DNA of 64,000 bases from Bedellia somnulentella (Eukaryota; Arthropoda; Insecta; Lepidoptera; Bedelliidae): contig OY755187.1 of the NCBI GenBank assembly GCA_963576735.1, positions 5,394,001 to 5,458,000 on the forward strand, written 5' to 3'. The translations under genes were made by a program, and so were the position numbers. The notes under the pieces are model-generated. The model saw nothing but the letters and a program-made list of their open reading frames with translations. It was not told the origin of the DNA and did no database searches. Each line of letters starts with the position of its first letter. Position 1 is the first letter of the stretch. Below, piece by piece: positions 1 to 64,000 of the stretch.

Positions 1-85
1 TGAAAATAAATTTACTACATGATTGCTTAACTCATACCCATTGATTGACGATAAGATTTAAACTTGATACCTGGAAAATTTTCAG

Positions 86-62144
<62,059 letters not shown>

Positions 62145-62167
62145 GTAGCTATATTTTTTTTGCCCCA

Positions 62168-62272
62168 ATCACGTTAGTACAATGTCCAAGCAAAGAACAC
62201 CCGGTAACACTAATGTCACGTCATGCTTGAAAGTCTTAGTGTTGCTACCCTTTTAAGGATATAAGGCGTGAA
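62168..62272 (+). repeat. SINE-1 fragment
   Basis: caatcacgttagtacaatgt through cccggtaacactaatgtcac to gatataaggcgtgaaa; 3' half only, diverged. Confidence 0.65.
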
Positions 62273-63539
62273 AGTTTGAATTATTTTGAGTAGCCTATAT
62301 ATAATTTGAGTGTTTTTGACATGAAAACTTCAAGAAAATTTTTTCTTTCCTTTATTTATCTTTTATATATTAGCCAGTCAAGTTTTGTTAATGTCCTTAA
62401 CTGATATTTGTTAGGAATTGCTCTCAGATAAATGCGATGAAATTTCGTTGCACGACGGGTATGAATGTGTGATCAATGCTAATTAGGTGCTTACTTAATG
62501 ACGTCATTGAGAATCTAAAATGACGGATCAAACAAGGAGGCGCTTTTTGCCACTATTTAAAACATGAATGAAATTAGAAGAGCAATAGCTAATTATAAGC
62601 ACCAACACAAGTGTGCCAGTCCGTCTCACAGTTTTTATTAAAGTTATATCTTTCTATAAATATAGTTGACCGGATGCAAAACCAATCATTTATCACTACT
62701 GAAATAAAGAAATAATTATCATCCATTCTCTCCTAAGTCCCTTGGCTATTTAAAGTAATCACTATTTCACAAGCCAAGTCATCTCTATGTGAATATTTAA
62801 ATTACAATTTCCTGGACGTCTTACGACAACAGTGTAAATTTGTTTGTGACAATATACGTGTGTCCCGAAATGAATAATTTTGCATGATGTCCATAAACTT
62901 ATTTTAAATTTGTGTCTCTCTTTCCCGACTTTAAAAAAGGACGAGGTTATCAATTCGTCGATTTTTATATACGTAAAAACTTATTAATTACTATTTCATT
63001 AATTAATATAAAAATCAATAATGCACTTGATAGTGTAGTATTACTTTTTTTCTATTTATTATGAGCATTTGTAATTAACAACCTTTAAGGCTGAGAAGTA
63101 GCAACTCTGACGTATATAATTAAATTTTCCCTGTTACTCCCTCCCGTCTTACATATATATTAAGTAAAGGGAGAAGTTCCCATTGTATGCTGTATCAACG
63201 AACGCACGCTGATAGTAGAAACGTAGAATTGGGACAGATGTTTGATTTTGACACTTAGAGATAATGATTAAAAAAAAGTTTTTTTTTATTGACTTATGAT
63301 AAACTTTTAGCCATATGAAAAAAACATAGTGCTTAGATCTTAAGTTACGGAAAGTTGCGCGGGTAAGTTAGTTTCATAAAACGGATAAATAGTGTCATTA
63401 CATATTGATTGTTAAGGATATTTTGCGTGGAAAAGTTTCAAATAATAAAAATTAAGGCCGAAATATTACGACCACAGAACATGATATGATTATAGCAAAA
63501 TGGTGCCAACCCTACCATATCTTATCTCACTCAAACAAG
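62273..63539. other. Intron 39 segment, nothing recognised
   Basis: AT-rich; short ORFs without motifs. tttttctttcctttatttat near 62340 may be a trace of SINE-2. Confidence 0.4.
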
Positions 63540-63810
63540 CATGTATGTGTCGTGGCCATATCGTAAATTTGAACACATCGTGAAATGATCGGTCATTTCA
63601 TGAAATGGTCGTATTTCATGAAATGTTCAACTGTTTATTGGCCACATCGTGATGTGGTTTGGGCAGATCAATGATAAGAAATCGTTTCTCGATATGGCCA
63701 ACTAAACGCGCGGCCTTTTCATGAAATGGTTAAGATTATTTGATCATATCGTAAAATAGTCACATTAATTACCGGTAGAGGCGCTGAAAACGCTTTGTTT
63801 ATGAGTGAAA
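63540..63810. repeat. Cluster of short palindromic repeats upstream of an ORF
   Basis: tcatgaaatggt, tcatgaaatgtt, acatcgtgaaatgatcgg, cacatcgtgatgtgg and catatcgtaaa recur in both orientations over 250 bp. Such arrays are common at the ends of DNA transposons as transposase-binding sites. The element border is not identified. Confidence 0.55.
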
Positions 63811-64000
63811 ATGGCGGCCGCTGACAAAAGTGTTATTTCTCTCAGTAAAAAAGTTAATAATTCGTTATTAAGCGAGGAAGAAAGTAATAACAAAAGAGTT
63901 TTCGACGAAAAGGTTCTCGAATATTTTGCTAATTACGAAAAAACTGAGCAATATGTTAAAAAACGGTACAGTTTGGATTGCATTTCACAGGTTACCCTAT
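63811..64000 (+). CDS. Unidentified ORF, N-terminus only (probably transposon-encoded)
   Basis: An ATG at 63811 (gaaaATGg) opens a frame that runs to the window edge: MAAADKSVISLSKKV and, later, VFDEKVLEYFANYEKTEQYV and KKRYSLD. 63 residues without a stop, charged and helical, no motif I recognise. A better-placed upstream ATG at 63801 hits a stop after seven codons. The palindromic array just upstream suggests a mobile element gene in dynein intron 39. A cellular gene cannot be excluded. Confidence 0.45.
   Translation, partial: MAAADKSVISLSKKVNNSLLSEEESNNKRVFDEKVLEYFANYEKTEQYVKKRYSLDCISQVTL

Overview
This window looks like a lepidopteran (moth or butterfly) nuclear genome. It is AT-rich, and a long gene with many small exons is stretched by dense transposon and SINE insertions of types I associate with Lepidoptera. 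The species cannot be named from the sequence, and no database search was possible.

One host gene fills the window on the + strand: an axonemal dynein heavy chain of the DNAH1 type. I can place 39 consecutive internal exons (86-62144). All have AG/GT borders and their codon phases match at every junction. Together they encode about 1,903 residues, from the end of the linker through AAA1, AAA2, AAA3, AAA4, the stalk with its microtubule-binding domain, and into AAA5. The first and last exons lie outside the window. No exon has a stop codon or frameshift, so the gene looks functional.

Layout: 86-5703 holds the linker end and AAA1, with a decayed duplicate of exon 2 and a composite fold-back SINE. 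Intron 7 (5704-10959) is a nest: a TTAA-flanked element containing a hAT element containing SINEs. Exons 8-11 (10960-15576) finish AAA1 and begin AAA2. Intron 11 (15577-22356) holds an ISL2EU-type DNA transposon. It carries a THAP-domain DDE transposase and, convergent to it, a SWIM plus YqaJ nuclease gene; two hAT elements lie at and inside it. Exons 12-28 (22357-36444) run from AAA2 to the stalk base. Intron 28 (36445-45377) holds an 8.4-kb hAT element with a BED-finger transposase gene, itself interrupted by a 4.5-kb Jockey-like non-LTR retrotransposon. Exons 29-36 (45378-50095) encode the stalk and microtubule-binding domain. Exons 37-39 (53357-62144) lead into AAA5 and are separated by long introns. 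The last 190 bases open an unidentified reading frame preceded by short palindromic repeats, probably another mobile element in intron 39.

The repeats fall into a few families: Rep-A (about 250 bp, TATG-repeat tail), SINE-1 (tRNA-like head, TTATG tail), SINE-2 (tRNA-like head, prone to fold-back insertions), SINE-3 (another tRNA-like head), and fragments of a LINE whose 3' tail matches that of Rep-A. Several insertions sit within a few bases of dynein splice sites, so transposon sequence now forms part of the splicing signals there.
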